This document shows, one piece after another, positions 26,352 through 34,839 of a stretch of DNA of 64,000 nucleotides. Source of the DNA: an uncultured Spirochaetaceae bacterium (GTDB taxonomy: Bacteria; Spirochaetota; Spirochaetia; Sphaerochaetales; Sphaerochaetaceae); contig CALXLH010000023.1 in assembly GCA_944389145.1 (NCBI GenBank), positions 1 to 64,000 of the forward strand. The letters are read 5' to 3'. The notes below the pieces were generated by a model. It saw nothing but the letters and a program-made list of their open reading frames with translations. It made no database searches and had not been told where the DNA came from. Position numbers and translations under genes: made by a program. Each line of letters starts with the position of its first letter. The first letter of the stretch is position 1.

Positions 26352-27623
26352 TCATATGCTGCAGCCAACCTTGAAGCCAAAGGCAAGCCTGTCGAGGCGA
26401 GATGAAAGCTCGATATCAAGATCATTCCATTCCAGACCGACTCGAAGGCTTCTATACTCTACCTTCGCGCTTACCGTCATATCCTCATTGATATCATAGC
26501 CAAAGTACAGCTTAGGAATGATCCAGTGATCATAGATGTAGTTATCAAGGGAACAGGCCCAGACTACCTGTGAGACGGCATCGCTCAGCTCGACTCCAAG
26601 ATGATAAGGCCCCAGATCGTAAAGGACAGAGAATGACAGGTCTGGAGGTGTCAGGTAGAGGTTCCTGTCATAGTGAAGCCTAAAGCCATTCATTATATCC
26701 TCGGCAGTGAAGTACCAATACGTACGCAGTGCCGGAATATCCCTGAGATCGACCATGAAGGCAAGTTCCTCATTCATACGGTACATGACGCCGAGATTGA
26801 ATCCAAGGCCGAAGCCTGCGTTATACCTGTTGGATGCCAGTGCCCCGATCACGTCCCCGTTCAAGCGTGCAGAGAGATAATCTCCATTGGTAAGGGAAGT
26901 ATCAAAGAAGAATCTTGGGGACAAGGAGAATCCAACGGAGAGCCTATCCTCTATGATATACTTCGCATACCCGATATCGGCACCTGCCGAGATATACAGC
27001 TCATTACCATAGTATTTGTTCGCATACCCGTAGCTATACTGGTCCAGAAGATCGTCTGCTCCATCGAATCCAAGGTCAACGATCCACTTCAGGCCAAAGC
27101 CCTCCTTTATCGCTCCCCAGCTGAAATCCATGAGGATGTCAAAGTCATTCGGAAGATAGCCGTGGGGAAGCAAGGCCGGATCAATAGAGAGGAGCGCCGC
27201 CAAGGCAAGTGCCTTGTCATTATCGGGAAGGGTGTCAAATCCACCCTCATCAGCAAAATACTCCCTGACGAAATATGCCGTCTCGGCATCTGTATGCCCA
27301 GCTGTTGGGAAGTTTCTATCAAAATCAAAGGCTGCCGCGATGCTCTCATAGTTGGAAGCTATGAATTCGTCGCTCAGGCCCTGCATAGCCTCGCCAAGAT
27401 GGCTCATGCCATCCTTCAATGCATCAACGGGATCTGCAAGGAACATCATGCCATTCACCGCAGACGATGCATCAAGGCTCATTGAGAAGTTCGACTCCTC
27501 CTCTATCTCAATAAGCCTTGCAGGACTGCGGAAGGTATCAGAGGTGAAGGACAAGGAAGGAACCGCGGCAGACAATGAAGAGGCAATCAAAAGGAAACAG
27601 GATAAGATAGCTAATCTCTTCAT
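26352..27623 (-). CDS. Predicted outer-membrane beta-barrel protein (423 aa)
   Basis: A signal peptide (MKRLAILSCFLLIASSLSAA) leads into an N-terminal, partly helical region of about 150 residues. A long series of amphipathic strands follows (ELYISAGADIGYAKYIIED, LSVGFSLSPRFFFDT, GFGLGFNLGVMYRM, SFSVLYDLGPYHLGVEL, MTVSAKVEYRSLRVGLEW), ending FGFKVGCSI. This looks like a PorV/FadL-like or DUF5723-type outer-membrane barrel, but I cannot name the family with confidence. It is the second gene of a two-gene operon after the lipoprotein, four bases apart. Confidence 0.75.
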   Translation of the reverse strand: MKRLAILSCFLLIASSLSAAVPSLSFTSDTFRSPARLIEIEEESNFSMSLDASSAVNGMMFLADPVDALKDGMSHLGEAMQGLSDEFIASNYESIAAAFDFDRNFPTAGHTDAETAYFVREYFADEGGFDTLPDNDKALALAALLSIDPALLPHGYLPNDFDILMDFSWGAIKEGFGLKWIVDLGFDGADDLLDQYSYGYANKYYGNELYISAGADIGYAKYIIEDRLSVGFSLSPRFFFDTSLTNGDYLSARLNGDVIGALASNRYNAGFGLGFNLGVMYRMNEELAFMVDLRDIPALRTYWYFTAEDIMNGFRLHYDRNLYLTPPDLSFSVLYDLGPYHLGVELSDAVSQVVWACSLDNYIYDHWIIPKLYFGYDINEDMTVSAKVEYRSLRVGLEWNDLDIELSSRLDRLAFGFKVGCSI

Positions 27624-27626
27624 TGC

Positions 27627-29342
27627 TTACTCTCCAATATACTGCATGGGAAAAGTCCATTTCTCATCTTCATTAGTTGCATTTGGATTTGAATACATCC
27701 CTAAAGAAGCTGTTGAATCTCCTTTATTTTTGAAATTGATTGATGTAATCAAATCAATATCTTCTACCATATCAAAAGAGGTATTTGTTGCTGTTTCTCC
27801 AACACTTGTCTTCGTTCGAACAACTGTTTCCACATAATCGCTGTTCTTTCCGGCAATAGAATTTGAAATTGTCCAGCTTGAAATCAGAGAAGCTCCCATA
27901 TTTCCAAAAAGGCCATCCTTCCAATGATTATAATTCCATCCATATGCCTCATTGGCATTTGCATATTCAGCATCAGGATTTTTAAAATTGATGGTTATCT
28001 TCTGTAGTTCGTCCAACGGCTTATCGATCAGAGGACATATCTGATATTCCTTATCACCGTCTATCGCATAGATGTAATACTTATATCTTGGAGACTCTGT
28101 CGCCTTATCTACTCGGATAGTGAATGTCCTTTTCTCATCGCCTTCCGGCGCAGTCCATCTATACATTCCTTCGAAGCTTCCGGTCGTGACTGTATCAAGA
28201 GGGATATCCACGGAGGCAAGGCCGGATGTGACAGTGATCGTCGGGGCATCGTATTCAGTAAGGCTTTCCAGCCCGGATATCACTGCAGTTGCCGTGTTGC
28301 CGGATATCGTTATATCCACACCATCACCGATACTTGATGATCCGCTCAGGCCAGCCACGTCGGAAGAGACCTGGAAGCTGATCATATGATGCTGCCTGCC
28401 TGTCGTCGTCCTTGAGATTTCAGGTACAGAGGAGTAATAGGCGAACTCCTCAGACTGCGCGGCATTGCCATTCCCATCCTCTGCGAATATCTGGAATGTC
28501 CCTATATCAAAGGAGGGAAAGAGGGATGCAGGGAATGTATGGGTCTCTCCTGATACTCTCTCCTCCTTTATGGTGATATCCGGCTCCCCTGCCTTGACAA
28601 GCCTGATGGACGTGAATCCTTCAGGAATGCCTGCGACCTCTATATCCCTCGTAGCCTCATCGATATCCACCGTGATGGCAGCATACTGCCCTATCATGAC
28701 CTCTGCAGTCAGGGGACCGTAGTCCGCATCTTCCCTGTACTTATGGTAAATAGTCGCGGAATAGGACTTAGCCGGATCAAGGCCTGAGATGCTGATGGCA
28801 GATGCCGATGATGTGATAGCCTTCCCCTCTATCGTGATTCTGTACTGCATGTCTGGCTCAGGAGCGTCGATGATGGTTATGACAGCCTCGGTCTCATTCC
28901 TTTCCGTCACCTCTGCCTTAGGAGCTATGGTGCTTATCTCAGGACGTACATATGGCGCGCTTATCGTGAAAAGCTCCGTCCATGCATCAGGGGAAAGGGA
29001 TGATGAGGCAAAGAATCTCAAAGAGACAGATGATGATTGTCTGATGGTTCCATCAGGAAGCTCCACGTATGCCTTGTATGTGCCATCCTCCAGGACCGGT
29101 GAGAGCCGGATCTTCTCCTCGCTGCCATCCAGGGATATCGCATAGGTCCTTGCCCCGGAGACAGGCTTGAACGAGAGGCTGATGCCTCGCCTGTCATTGG
29201 ATGCGGTCATATCGATCTCCTCTGCATCTGCTGCGATTGTCACATCTTCCTTTGGAATGGTTGTCTCCTCGATTGGAGAGCATGAGACCGTAAAGATAAG
29301 AAACAGGAAAAGCATTCCGAAAAAGGTTAATCTTCTATTCAT
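27627..29342 (-). CDS. Lipoprotein with fibronectin-like domains and a C-terminal paralogous module (571 aa)
   Basis: The ATG at 29342 is chosen over 29363 because AAAGGA lies eight bases upstream and it gives a clean lipoprotein signal (MNRRLTFFGMLFLFLIFTVSC). Several beta-sandwich units follow (ISLSFKPVSGARTYAISLDG; AVITIIDAPEPDMQYRITI; ITVDIDEATRDIEVAGIP). The last about 210 residues (GLESLTEYDAP, TTGSFEGMYRWTAPEG, RYKYYIYAIDG, AYGWNYNHWKDG) are homologous to the C-terminal part of the lipoprotein at 10242-11198. It heads the operon with the barrel gene. Surface location is inferred and function is unknown. Confidence 0.8.
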   Translation of the reverse strand: MNRRLTFFGMLFLFLIFTVSCSPIEETTIPKEDVTIAADAEEIDMTASNDRRGISLSFKPVSGARTYAISLDGSEEKIRLSPVLEDGTYKAYVELPDGTIRQSSSVSLRFFASSSLSPDAWTELFTISAPYVRPEISTIAPKAEVTERNETEAVITIIDAPEPDMQYRITIEGKAITSSASAISISGLDPAKSYSATIYHKYREDADYGPLTAEVMIGQYAAITVDIDEATRDIEVAGIPEGFTSIRLVKAGEPDITIKEERVSGETHTFPASLFPSFDIGTFQIFAEDGNGNAAQSEEFAYYSSVPEISRTTTGRQHHMISFQVSSDVAGLSGSSSIGDGVDITISGNTATAVISGLESLTEYDAPTITVTSGLASVDIPLDTVTTGSFEGMYRWTAPEGDEKRTFTIRVDKATESPRYKYYIYAIDGDKEYQICPLIDKPLDELQKITINFKNPDAEYANANEAYGWNYNHWKDGLFGNMGASLISSWTISNSIAGKNSDYVETVVRTKTSVGETATNTSFDMVEDIDLITSINFKNKGDSTASLGMYSNPNATNEDEKWTFPMQYIGE

Positions 29343-29369
29343 CGATATTCCTTTCCCACCCATTAAGGT

Positions 29370-29435
29370 ACAGTAGCATAGAAAGCATGCAAAAGCAAGT
29401 TATCGAACAAAAAGCGGCAATTTTGTTCGATAACT
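29370..29435 (-). promoter_or_regulatory. Palindrome-promoter element, copy 2
   Basis: A 15-bp perfect inverted repeat (29398-29412 and 29421-29435; arms AGTTATCGAACAAAA and its complement, 8-base spacer) adjoins minus-strand TTGCTT (29393-29398). After 17 bases comes TACTGT (29370-29375). The transcript start would lie about 20 bases before the ATG at 29342. The inner 12 bp and the TTGCT-17-TACT[G/T]T spacing match copy 1 at 26243-26308. The divergent gene at 29532 could also be controlled from here. Confidence 0.75.
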
Positions 29436-29531
29436 CCATAATCACAGGCTTCAAATTATGTAAATTACGACAAAATGTTGGAATATAAATCTAGGCTTCC
29501 CCTCAAGATAATCCATGATAACCTTATAGGC

Positions 29532-30281
29532 ATGAAGAAGCTCATGACTATATTCTTGCTTGCTGCCCTGATGGCCCTTCCGGCCTCCGCCGAGTTCGTT
29601 CCGATCGTTCATGATGATGTGATCTACATACTTGATACTGAGACAGGAGAGACTCCTGCGATGATAGCGGAAGGCGCGAGATTCGAGATCTTCGATAGCA
29701 GGGAGTACATGGACTGGTTACTGGACTTTCAGGTCCCAGACTGGCTCAAGGGAACATGGATGATAGACGATGAGGGCTACATCAGCTTCTCTGATGATGA
29801 CATCGTAGCAAATGGAGAATCCTTCAAGCGAAATGCCGCATCCTATCTCCTGGAGAATGGCGATTACCAGACCATGCATAAGGCGGGGAGCCTAGTAACG
29901 GATGACATGTTCCTGCTTCAGGCAGACAGAAATGATAAGCAATATTTCCTGAAGACTGCCAATCCCAATCTCATAGTCATGACATTCGATTATCCTTCAT
30001 CGAGATATGAAAGCAATCTTCTGTTCAAGGCCGGCCATCCATATGGCTCTACCCTCTTCTTTCCCTCATGGATGCAGGGAGCATGGCAATCTGATGCCGG
30101 AGTCGACGTGATCATCACATCGGGAGACTTCCTTGTTGATGGCAATTCGTTCGCAGAGGATATCCTTCAGGAATCTCTCATGTGGGTTGATGGGCTTCCC
30201 TATCTTTCAGGCGATGCAAGCATCAGCGAGGATGAGTCCGGAGCATATATTCGCTATTATGCATGTTGCAAGGATGGATGA
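29532..30281 (+). CDS. Exported protein with an internal duplication, function unknown
   Basis: The ATG at 29532 gives a clean signal peptide (MKKLMTIFLLAALMALPASA). The earlier ATG at 29475 would bury it. The 249-residue product contains two similar segments: VPDWLKGTWMIDDEGYISFS through DDDIVANGESF, and FPSWMQGAWQSDAGVDVIIT through SGDFLVDGNSF. Each has a W-x-x-G-x-W-x-x-D start and an N-G-x-S-F end, so it is a tandem-domain protein. The first motif resembles small extracytoplasmic beta-barrel modules. It is divergent from the lipoprotein operon across palindrome copy 2. Confidence 0.75.
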   Translation: MKKLMTIFLLAALMALPASAEFVPIVHDDVIYILDTETGETPAMIAEGARFEIFDSREYMDWLLDFQVPDWLKGTWMIDDEGYISFSDDDIVANGESFKRNAASYLLENGDYQTMHKAGSLVTDDMFLLQADRNDKQYFLKTANPNLIVMTFDYPSSRYESNLLFKAGHPYGSTLFFPSWMQGAWQSDAGVDVIITSGDFLVDGNSFAEDILQESLMWVDGLPYLSGDASISEDESGAYIRYYACCKDG

Positions 30282-30419
30282 TCCGGATACGCTGCTGGTA
30301 AGCTCTGACATATATGACAAGGATATAATCCTTACGCGGATATCCCGCGCCCTCTGGTGATTGCTGGCTGTTTCTTCCCATGGAAGATGGCAGGAGGCCA
30401 TCATGAATACCCTTCTTGA

Positions 30420-30455
30420 TAAAAAATATCCGGACCGATCACTCAGTCCGGATAT
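30420..30455 (-). terminator. Terminator of ppdK
   Basis: On the minus strand a 10-bp stem ATATCCGGAC/GTCCGGATAT with a 10-base loop is followed by a T-run. It may also stop the convergent gene at 29532. Confidence 0.88.
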
Positions 30456-30472
30456 ATTCTCTGATATCTTGA

Positions 30473-33175
30473 TCAGTTCTTGCCTGCGTTGATCGCAGCC
30501 TGCGCCGCAGCAAGGCGTGCTATAGGCACCCTGAACGGTGAGCAGGATACATAATCAAGTCCCACGGACTGGCAGAACGCGATCGACTTCGGATCGCCTC
30601 CATGCTCTCCGCAGATACCCATCTTCATGCCAGGCCTCGTCTCACGCCCAAGCTTCACAGCCATCTTGATCATCTTGCCGACACCATCGAAATCGATCGT
30701 GGCGAACGGATCATAGGCATAGAACTGCTTGTCCGGATCGTTGACGTAGTGCGAGAGGAACGATGCCGCATCATCGCGAGAGAAGCCGCAGGTCATCTGG
30801 GTCAGGTCATTCGTTCCGAATGAGAAGAACTCAGCTTCCTTAGCGATCTCGTCAGCGGTTATCGCAGCACGCGGAACCTCGACCATCGTTCCGATCTTGT
30901 ACTCGACCTTCAGGCCCTGCTCATCGAAGACCTTTTCGATGACCGCGAGCGCATGCTTCTTGCAGAAGTCGAACTCCTTCCAGATGCCCACGAGAGGGAT
31001 CATGATCTCAGGATGGACATCCACGCCCTGCCTCTTGACGGTGATGGCAGCCTCGATGATCGCCCTGACCTGCATCTCAAGGATCTCAGGGTACACGATC
31101 GCAAGACGGCATCCACGGAAGCCAAGCATCGGGTTGAACTCCTGGAGAGCATTGATCTTCTTGGAGATCGCCTCGACAGTCGTCCCAAGCTGGAGAGCCA
31201 TCTCATGGCGTGAGGTATGGTCGTTCGGCAGGAACTCATGAAGCGGCGGATCGAGAAGGCGGATAGTCACAGGAAGTCCCTTGAGCTCACGGAAGATCCC
31301 GATGAAGTCCTCCCTCTGCATCGGCAGAAGCTCGGAGAGCGCGATCTGTCTCTCACCGTAGGTATCGGCAAGGATCATCTTGCGCATCGATATGATCCTC
31401 CTGCCGCCGAAGAACATATGCTCGGTGCGGCAGAGGCCTACGCCCTCGGCACCAAGCTGGACAGCGTGATGGGCATCCTGAGGAGTATCAGCGTTGGTGC
31501 GTACCGCCATCGTCTTGATCTCATTCACATAGTCCATGAACTTCCTGTAGTTCTGGTAGAGGATGGAATCATTCTCGTTCATCGTACCATCAAGGACCTG
31601 CATGATCTCGGAAGGCTTCACTGGGATCTTCTGGGCATACACTGCACCTGTAAATCCATCGATGGACATATAATCACCCTCAGAGAGGATCTTTCCATCG
31701 ACTTCCAGGGTCTTCTTGATCTCATCCACATGGATCTCGCCGCAGCCGGATACGCACGGGCAGCCCATGCCACGGGCAACGACCGCCGCATGGCTGGTCA
31801 TGCCGCCACGGCAGGTGACGATACCCTTCGATACGGCCATTCCGCCGATATCCTCAGGGCTGGTCTCCGTCCTGACAAGGAGGACATCCTTGCCGAGCGC
31901 GGCCGCATCCTCCGCTTCCTTGGCGGTGAAGTAGATCTGGCCGCATGCGCCTCCCGGGGATGCGTTAAGGCCATGTGTCGTCTCCTTGAGGTTAAGCTCC
32001 TTGATGTAGTTGTTATCAAGGATAGGAGCGAAGAGCTTGTTGAACTCGGATGCAGGAACGCGGGAGACAGCCGTCTTCTTATCGATCAGGCCCTCCTCAA
32101 CCATCTCCACCTGGCTTCTGAGCCATGCGAAGATCGTCCTCTTTCCGCTCCTGGTCTGAAGCATGAAGAGCTTGCCTTCCTGGATCGTGAACTCGATATC
32201 CTGCATATCATGATAATGGCTCTCAAGGATCGAGCGGATCTTGCAGAGCTGATCATATACGCCGGGATTGACCTTCAGGAGCGTGTCGAGCTTCTGCGGA
32301 GTCCTGATGCCGGCCACGACATCCTCTCCCTGGGCATTCATGAGGTACTCGCCATAGAACTTGTTCTCACCCGATGACGGATCGCGTGTGAACGCGACAC
32401 CGGTACCTGAAGTGTCACCCATGTTGCCGAAGACCATCGACTGGACGTTGACGGCCGTTCCAAGAAGTCCCCTGATATCATTCATGAGCCTGTACTTGAT
32501 GGCCCTGTCATTGTTCCATGACCTGAAGACAGCATCGATCGTCTTGAACAGCTGGTACTCCGGATCTGTCGGGAAGTCCTCTCCCGTAGCCTTCTTGTAG
32601 ATAATCTTATAGCGCTTGATGACCTCCTTGAGGTTGTCCACATCAAGCTCCGTGTCGAAATGCTTGCCGTTCTCATCCTTAACGGACTGGAGCGCATACT
32701 CGAACTGCGCATGCGGAACGCCCATGACGACATCGCCGAACATCTGTATGAAGCGGCGGTAGCTGTCCCATGCGAAGCGCTCATTGCCGGTCTTCTTTAT
32801 AAGAGCCTGGAGCGAGTCGGGATTCAGTCCGAGGTTGAGGACCGTATCCATCATGCCCGGCATCGACTGCGCGGCGCCGGAACGTACGGAGACAAGCAGA
32901 GGATTCTCCTTATCTCCGAGCCTGGCGCCCATCATATCCTCAAGCCTCTTGAGGTTCTCAAGTACCTCTTCCCTCATGCCCTCAGGATAAGCCTTATGAG
33001 CATCCCAGAAGGCACAAGCCTCTGTCGTGATGGTGAATCCGGGAGGAACCGGAAGGCCTATGGAGGTCATATCGGCAAGATTAGCGCCCTTGCCTCCAAG
33101 AAGGCCCTTCATGTCTGCAGATCCTTCAGCCTTACCATTGCCGAAGAAATAAACGTACTTCTTTTTCTCTGCCAT
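30473..33175 (-). CDS. ppdK: Pyruvate, phosphate dikinase
   Basis: PPDK interconverts pyruvate + ATP + Pi with PEP + AMP + PPi, and in fermentative anaerobes usually runs in the glycolytic, PPi-using direction. All domains are present over 900 residues. The N-terminal ATP-grasp part has GGKGANLADMTSIGLPVPPG and SVRSGAAQSMPGMMDTVLNLG. The swivelling phosphohistidine domain has GGMTSHAAVVARGMGCPCV with the catalytic His. The PEP-binding barrel has FFGTNDLTQMTCGFSRDD-type and MGICGEHGGDP sequences with the catalytic Cys. AAAGAAGA precedes the ATG. It is a single-gene unit. Confidence 0.98.
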   Translation of the reverse strand: MAEKKKYVYFFGNGKAEGSADMKGLLGGKGANLADMTSIGLPVPPGFTITTEACAFWDAHKAYPEGMREEVLENLKRLEDMMGARLGDKENPLLVSVRSGAAQSMPGMMDTVLNLGLNPDSLQALIKKTGNERFAWDSYRRFIQMFGDVVMGVPHAQFEYALQSVKDENGKHFDTELDVDNLKEVIKRYKIIYKKATGEDFPTDPEYQLFKTIDAVFRSWNNDRAIKYRLMNDIRGLLGTAVNVQSMVFGNMGDTSGTGVAFTRDPSSGENKFYGEYLMNAQGEDVVAGIRTPQKLDTLLKVNPGVYDQLCKIRSILESHYHDMQDIEFTIQEGKLFMLQTRSGKRTIFAWLRSQVEMVEEGLIDKKTAVSRVPASEFNKLFAPILDNNYIKELNLKETTHGLNASPGGACGQIYFTAKEAEDAAALGKDVLLVRTETSPEDIGGMAVSKGIVTCRGGMTSHAAVVARGMGCPCVSGCGEIHVDEIKKTLEVDGKILSEGDYMSIDGFTGAVYAQKIPVKPSEIMQVLDGTMNENDSILYQNYRKFMDYVNEIKTMAVRTNADTPQDAHHAVQLGAEGVGLCRTEHMFFGGRRIISMRKMILADTYGERQIALSELLPMQREDFIGIFRELKGLPVTIRLLDPPLHEFLPNDHTSRHEMALQLGTTVEAISKKINALQEFNPMLGFRGCRLAIVYPEILEMQVRAIIEAAITVKRQGVDVHPEIMIPLVGIWKEFDFCKKHALAVIEKVFDEQGLKVEYKIGTMVEVPRAAITADEIAKEAEFFSFGTNDLTQMTCGFSRDDAASFLSHYVNDPDKQFYAYDPFATIDFDGVGKMIKMAVKLGRETRPGMKMGICGEHGGDPKSIAFCQSVGLDYVSCSPFRVPIARLAAAQAAINAGKN

Positions 33176-33207
33176 TCTTCTTTGTCCTATTGATTTTCCG
33201 CTTGCAT

Positions 33208-33234
33208 ATTATACAGAACAGGACATTCCGTCAA
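33208..33234 (-). promoter_or_regulatory. Promoter of ppdK
   Basis: Minus-strand TTGACG (33229-33234) and a perfect TATAAT (33208-33213) are 15 bases apart. Taking TAATAT two bases further on gives 17. Either fits a strong housekeeping promoter. Confidence 0.65.
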
Positions 33235-33333
33235 CGCGAATGGATTTTTCGTACGATTACTCCTTATATGGCATTAAGTTGTGAAATAAAAATGAAACAT
33301 TGTTCCACTTTTGGCGAAAAAAGGCGCCGAGGT

Positions 33334-33361
33334 ATGACATTCGACGATTTTCCCTTATACT
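33334..33361 (+). promoter_or_regulatory. Promoter of the DtxR-type regulator, pointing to a leaderless start
   Basis: ATGACA (33334-33339) and TATACT (33356-33361) are 16 bases apart. The expected transcription start coincides with the ATG at 33368. Confidence 0.55.
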
Positions 33362-33367
33362 ATGGAT

Positions 33368-33766
33368 ATGACCATACAGGAATCAGCAGAGATGTACCTT
33401 GAGACAATACTGAAGCTATCGCTCTCACGCCCGATAGTCCGCTCTATCGATGTGGCGCATGAGATGGGATTCTCGAAGCCCAGCGTGAGCCGCGCGATAA
33501 AGAACCTCAAGGAGAATGGATATATCGCGGTAGATGCCGACACGGGAAGCCTCACGCTGCTTCCCTCCGGAGAGGCGATCGCAAAGACGATCTATGAGCG
33601 CCATACGGTGCTTACCGAATATCTTGAGCGCATCGGCGTCAATCCGGTGACGGCACAGGAGGATGCCTGCCGCATAGAGCATGTGATATCGGATGAATCC
33701 TTCCGTGCGATCCAGCATCATGTGGAGAAGAGCCTTAAGGAGATGGATAAGGCCGCCCATCAATGA
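33368..33766 (+). CDS. Metal-dependent transcriptional regulator of the DtxR/MntR family (short, TroR-like)
   Basis: I choose the second ATG (33368, MTIQESAEMYLETILKLS), because the -10 box directly abuts the first ATG at 33362 and transcription should begin at 33368. The 132-residue product has the winged helix (VRSIDVAHEMGFSKPSVSRAIKNLKENGY) and the metal-binding dimerisation domain (RHTVLTEYLERIGV, EEDACRIEHVIS-like residues with Glu and His). It has no C-terminal SH3 domain, as in MntR and Treponema TroR. It likely represses metal-uptake genes when Mn or Fe is bound. It converges on the sigma-factor gene. Confidence 0.87.
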   Translation: MTIQESAEMYLETILKLSLSRPIVRSIDVAHEMGFSKPSVSRAIKNLKENGYIAVDADTGSLTLLPSGEAIAKTIYERHTVLTEYLERIGVNPVTAQEDACRIEHVISDESFRAIQHHVEKSLKEMDKAAHQ

Positions 33767-33772
33767 GCGGCC
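33751..33772. terminator. Possible shared hairpin at the end of two convergent genes
   Basis: GGCCGC (33751-33756) and GCGGCC (33767-33772) pair around the DtxR-like stop codon, between convergent genes. There is no T-run, so termination is uncertain. Confidence 0.35.
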
Positions 33773-33781
33773 TCCGATCTA

Positions 33782-34663
33782 TCAGCATGCTTCGCTGAAC
33801 ACCCCGACGTCCTTCTCCTCAGAGTAGGTCCTCAGCTTCTCAAGCGCCCTTTTCTCTATCTGGCGTATCCTCTCCTTCGTAAGGGAGTACTTCACGCCGA
33901 TCTCCTTGAGCGACATCGGCTTCTCACCGCCAAGCCCATACCTAAGCTCTATGATATCCCTCTCCTTGTCGGAAAGGCGTGTCAGAAGAGCCCTTACCTC
34001 CTCACGGAGCGCGCTGTCGATGACCTGCTTCTCAGGCCCATCGGACTCATCCTCGATGAATTCGCCAAGCGCGGTATCGCTTTCCTCTCCCTTCTTCACA
34101 GGGCTGTCTATCGATACGATATCCTGGCTTATCGTAAGAAGATCGCTGACAAGGCTGCTGTCAAGTCCGGTCACCTCGGCAATCTCCTCGATGGAAGGAT
34201 CAGCCGTCTCCCTGTCATGGATCAGGGACTTCTGCGCCTTCTGGATCTGCATCAGCTCATTCGCCCTGTTCAGAGGAAGCCTGACGGTCCTGCCCTTCTC
34301 CGAGATAGCCTTCATTATCGACTGGCGGATCCACCATACGGCATATGATATGAAGTGATAGCCCTTCTCCGGCTCGAACTTGTCAAGCGCGGTTATCAGC
34401 CCGATATTTCCTTCGTTTATGAGATCTGAGAGAGGCAGTCCCTGACCACGGAACTTCTTTGCCACCGATACTACGAAGCGGAGATTGGCATTGAGAAGCC
34501 TCTCGCGTGCCGCCTTGTCACCCTTCCTGGCCCTGAGGGCAAGCTCGTACTCCTCCTCATGGGAAATGAGCGGGATCCTATTTATCTCAGCAAGATATAT
34601 GGAGAGGACCTCATTGTCGCTGTCCATCACCATCATATCGTTATCCTTTCTTGCGCCTTCCAT
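33782..34663 (-). CDS. Alternative sigma-70-family factor (RpoS-like group)
   Basis: The start at 34663 is set by AAGGAGGG eight bases upstream. The ATG at 34693 lies at the predicted transcription start. The 293-residue product has sigma regions 1.2 (DNEVLSIYLAEINRIPLIS), 2 (NLRFVVSVAKKFRGQGLPLSD, then LINEGNIGLITALDKFEP and YAVWWIRQSI), 3 (SIEEIAEVTGLD) and 4 (LSDKERDIIELRYGL; LKEIGVKYSLTKERIRQIEK). It lacks region 1.1 and the long insert of primary sigma factors. Its size and make-up suit an RpoS-like factor. It lies behind a sigma-54 promoter. Confidence 0.88.
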   Translation of the reverse strand: MEGARKDNDMMVMDSDNEVLSIYLAEINRIPLISHEEEYELALRARKGDKAARERLLNANLRFVVSVAKKFRGQGLPLSDLINEGNIGLITALDKFEPEKGYHFISYAVWWIRQSIMKAISEKGRTVRLPLNRANELMQIQKAQKSLIHDRETADPSIEEIAEVTGLDSSLVSDLLTISQDIVSIDSPVKKGEESDTALGEFIEDESDGPEKQVIDSALREEVRALLTRLSDKERDIIELRYGLGGEKPMSLKEIGVKYSLTKERIRQIEKRALEKLRTYSEEKDVGVFSEAC

Positions 34664-34701
34664 ATCAGCTACCCTCCTTATATTGGGTCTCATACAATAT
34701 T

Positions 34702-34718
34702 TGCAGGAACCGTGCCAA
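34702..34718 (-). promoter_or_regulatory. Sigma-54 (-24/-12) promoter of the RpoS-like gene
   Basis: The minus strand reads TTGGCACGGTTCCTGCA, differing at one base from the consensus YTGGCACGRNNNTTGCW, with the invariant GG and GC exactly ten bases apart. The predicted start (about 34691) leaves a 28-base leader that contains the strong Shine-Dalgarno. No competing -35/-10 pair of equal quality is seen. Confidence 0.8.
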
Positions 34719-34724
34719 TTGGAT

Positions 34725-34739
34725 TAATACATTGTATTA
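34725..34739. repeat. 15-bp palindrome just upstream of the -24/-12 promoter
   Basis: TAATACA-T-TGTATTA is a perfect palindrome seven bases upstream of the -24 element. It could be a site for an accessory activator or repressor, since it lies closer than usual enhancer sites. Confidence 0.55.
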
Positions 34740-34776
34740 TAAATAAATATGCATTCTGACAATTATGAAGAACTGA

Positions 34777-34800
34777 AGAAAAGCGGGTCAGAAAGACCCA
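34777..34800 (-). terminator. Weak terminator of the 34.8-35.2 kb gene
   Basis: On the minus strand a 5-bp stem GGGTC/GACCC with loop TTTCT is followed by GCTTTTCTTC. Confidence 0.5.
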
Positions 34801-34839
34801 CAGGAGCGGCAAGATCATATAAAAGAGTCAGAATGACAC

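Noticed and set aside
31217-32377. 386-codon open frame on the plus strand
   Set aside because: It is antisense to ppdK with no recognisable product; shadow of a highly biased gene.
34663-34760. Sigma-70 promoter for the sigma-factor gene (TTGGCA-N18-TATGAG)
   Set aside because: The match is poor and it overlaps a far better -24/-12 element with exact GG-N10-GC spacing.
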